Of a stretch of 64,000 bases of DNA, positions 62,199 to 64,000 are shown piece after piece. Numbering within the stretch: position 1 is the stretch's first letter; each line of letters starts with the position of its first letter. A program made the translations under genes and the position numbers. The stretch covers positions 17,703,347-17,767,346 of the forward strand of contig OX336355.1 in NCBI GenBank assembly GCA_946902875.1, read 5' to 3'. Origin of the DNA: Nematopogon swammerdamellus. Its lineage: Eukaryota > Arthropoda > Insecta > Lepidoptera > Adelidae. The notes beneath the pieces were generated by a model. That model worked only from the letters and a program-made list of their open reading frames with translations, was not told the DNA's origin and made no database searches.

Positions 62199-64000
62199 GT
62201 TATGCTGCTGCTGGCACAGGATGACGTTGGCGAAGTTGTTGGGGTTGGAGAGCGCCTCGGAGCTGCCGCGGAGCAGCTCGGCGAGCAGGTCCGCTCCTCC
62301 GGGCCTCAGGTCCGCCAGCTTCGACGGCGACGACGTCGCGCGCACGTGCGTCGGCGCCGAGCGCGCCACGCCGCCTGCACTCGTCTTCCTGTGTGGCACC
62401 GTCGCGTCCGACAGACTCCGGCGGCTCGCCTCGCGCTCGTCGAACGAGCGGTTCGAGCGCAGCGCCGGAGATGCGTCAAGCATCCGCAGGTACGGCCCCC
62501 GCACCGGCCGCACCGGCCGTCGCGTCCGCTCCCCGCGCCCCTCCGCGTCCGACAGGTCCGAGGGGCCTGGGGCAGGAGACGGCGACGGCGACGCCGTGCG
62601 CCCGCGCGACGTCCCCGACTCGCTCTCCCCGTCCGACGGCGACTCGGCCCGCAGCAGTACGCCGCACTTGCGGTGCGACCGCAGCGAGTCGTCGTCGCGC
62701 TCGTCCGAGCTCTGGTGCAGCAGCCGCCCGCGTCTCCGCCGGGCGTCGAGCTCCGTGTACGACCGCGTCGATAGAGCGCCGTTCGGACTCGGCGGACCGT
62801 TCGTCGTCGAGTCGTCTGACTTGTCCCCGAACAAGGATGAAGACGTACGCGCCTCCGAGGAGTTGACGGAGTCGCGCGGGTCGGTCGCTTCCTCGCGTCG
62901 CCGCCGGAAGTCCCCGTTGACGACCGGCTCCGGCAGGTCTTCCAGGCTGACCTCGTTCATGATGTAGATGCCCTTCCGTCGCTTCATCTTGTCGTGCGAG
63001 CGTCGCTTCTCCTTGCCGCCGCCGAGCGGCGCCGGCGTGAGCGGGTTCTGCACGGCGGCGAGCAGGCTCTCCACCTGCTCGCTCGTGATTGTCTCGTCGG
63101 TCTCGCGGTCGCCGGACGCGTCGGAGGGCGGCCCCGCGTCGTTGTCCACGGAGGTCGACCACTCCTTCACTATGCACTCGTACACGGGCACGGGGATCGC
63201 GCACGCGACGGCCTCGCGCATCTCTCCGGCTGGGTCCGACACGAACACGCGCGCGCGGGAACACTCGCAGTCGAGGTTAGCGCAGGCGGGCGCCACGGGC
63301 GCAGGGACGGGGGCGGCTGAAGGCGGCGGCGAGGACGCAGGCGCCGTCGACGGGAACTGGAATACGTTCGCCAATTCCGAGGGTGAGCCGGCCTCGCTGT
63401 GCGGCTGTGCGCTGTCGGCGAGCGAGGCGTCGCTCTCTTCTCGCACCTCGTGCAGCACGCGCGGCGTCACCAGGAACTGTATGCTGCCGCCGGGGACAGC
63501 GCGCTCCTGCGATCCTCGCCCCGGCAGCGGGTGAGTCAGCGAGCGTGCGCCGAGCAGCTTGTGTGGCGCATTCGGCGGCGGAGAACTCGGCGCCGGAGAG
63601 GCTTGCGCGAGCAGACCCTCGTCGGAGCCGACGGCGGAGTCGACGGAGGCGGTAGAACCGCCTTCGGTGACGGTCTCCTCGGTGGCGAGGCTCACCGACT
63701 CGACATCGCGAGGCACCAGCGGCTCCACCGACACGCGTACGCCGCTCGAGTCGGCCGACTTAGACGTCGGTCTCCGACCGAAGTCGAAGATGGAGGGCTG
63801 TCGTGCGCCGCGCTGGTTGTATTTGTCGTAGGCGATGTCGCCCTGCGAGAAGGACGCGCTGCGGTACGCGATCGGCCTCTGGGCGTACGAGCCGACGATG
63901 CTGCGCGGCTCCACCTTCACGAGACGGATGTCGTCGGCGTCGAAGAAGTCGTCGCGCTCGTCGTCGGCGCGGCCGGGGCGGCGAGGGTTGGAAAGCGGGC
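62199..64000 (-). CDS. Large coding exon, unrecognised disordered protein (partial)
   Basis: I do not recognise the gene. The frame is open from the window edge for 600 codons to a phase-0 GTGAGT donor at 62198-62193; both the start and the downstream exons are missing. The GTG at 63918-63920 is internal, since 26 more codons are open upstream. Residues 12-23 are acidic (DDERDDFFDADD). About 31-60 form a conserved-looking patch with SIVGSYAQRPIAYRSASFSQ and QPSIFDFGRR. 128-236 are Pro/Ala/Ser-rich. About 240-280 hold a more ordered-looking segment (VPVYECIVKEWS). 327-342 are basic (KEKRRSHDKMKRRKG), then IYIMNEVSLEDLPEPVV. 400-560 are Arg/Ser-rich with RSFDERE and SLSDATVPHRKTS, phosphosite-like. 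There is no signal peptide, membrane helix or catalytic motif. The composition suggests the disordered linker of a large scaffold or regulatory protein. GC is far higher than in the rest of the window, which leaves long antisense frames that are shadows. Confidence 0.88.

Noticed and set aside
62202..63831. Several long plus-strand and alternate minus-strand frames over the right-hand exon
   Set aside because: They are shadows created by high GC and lack of stop codons. Only the minus frame with the phase-0 donor has sensible composition and boundary.

Overview
The window looks like a 64 kb piece of an insect nuclear genome, most probably a moth or butterfly (Lepidoptera). It is AT-rich, intron/intergenic-like and densely packed with retroposons. 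Several repeats carry the motif CCCGCGGCTTCGCTCGCG or the GGTTCCGTA / CTCGCACTTGGCCGG ends that I associate with lepidopteran genomes. The species cannot be named from sequence alone. I see no rRNA, no functional tRNA gene, no CRISPR array and nothing bacterial.

Real gene content is small. The right edge (62199-64000, minus strand) is one large GC-rich coding exon of an unrecognised, mostly disordered protein; it ends at a clear GTGAGT donor and runs off the window. A second, weaker candidate is a short minus-strand exon at 10512-10676 with an ATG and a phase-0 donor. Everything between may be one or more introns or intergenic DNA.

The rest is layered mobile DNA. Names used below are mine. 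T-SINE: tRNA-like head, about 400 bp. 5S-SINE: head combining a tRNA-like box A with a 5S-rRNA-like block, about 390 bp. G-SINE: starts near GTGTGGGGCCGGTAC and ends in (TATG)n, about 330 bp. G/5S: a fusion of the G head to the 5S-SINE tail. FP repeat: about 350-400 bp from TTAGGGTTCCGTA to CTCGCACTTGGCCGG, with a variable (CTGT)n block. Lep1-like and U repeats: families with GCCCGCGGCTTCGCTCGC- and GGGCGGAGCCGCGGGC-type ends. X element: terminal GAAGTGAAAACTTC and internal tandem units. LINE families: L-A (CR1/Jockey-like, 3' end AGCCACCCATG...), L-B (3' end with CCATGGGCATCG), L-S (protein end SAYPTGK), RTE-like (3' tail (ATG)n) and a separate CR1-like element carrying an intact reverse transcriptase core at 54391-56015. 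Several TIR elements (hAT-like, piggyBac-like, TA-flanked) are also present.

Layout: 1-10 kb mixed repeats including a 151-bp-armed inverted repeat with a hammerhead-like motif (6664-6988); 9.5-13 kb two tandem arrays and a 1.1 kb TIR element; 13-30 kb SINE/LINE debris and a 365-bp direct duplication; 30.9-32.6 kb a three-level transposon nest; 33-54 kb more nested SINEs, LINEs and MITEs; 53.8-56.2 kb one LINE inserted in another; 56.2-58.5 kb a pentanucleotide satellite; 58.5-62.1 kb more debris; then the gene exon. Exact target-site duplications at several places let the order of insertions be read directly.
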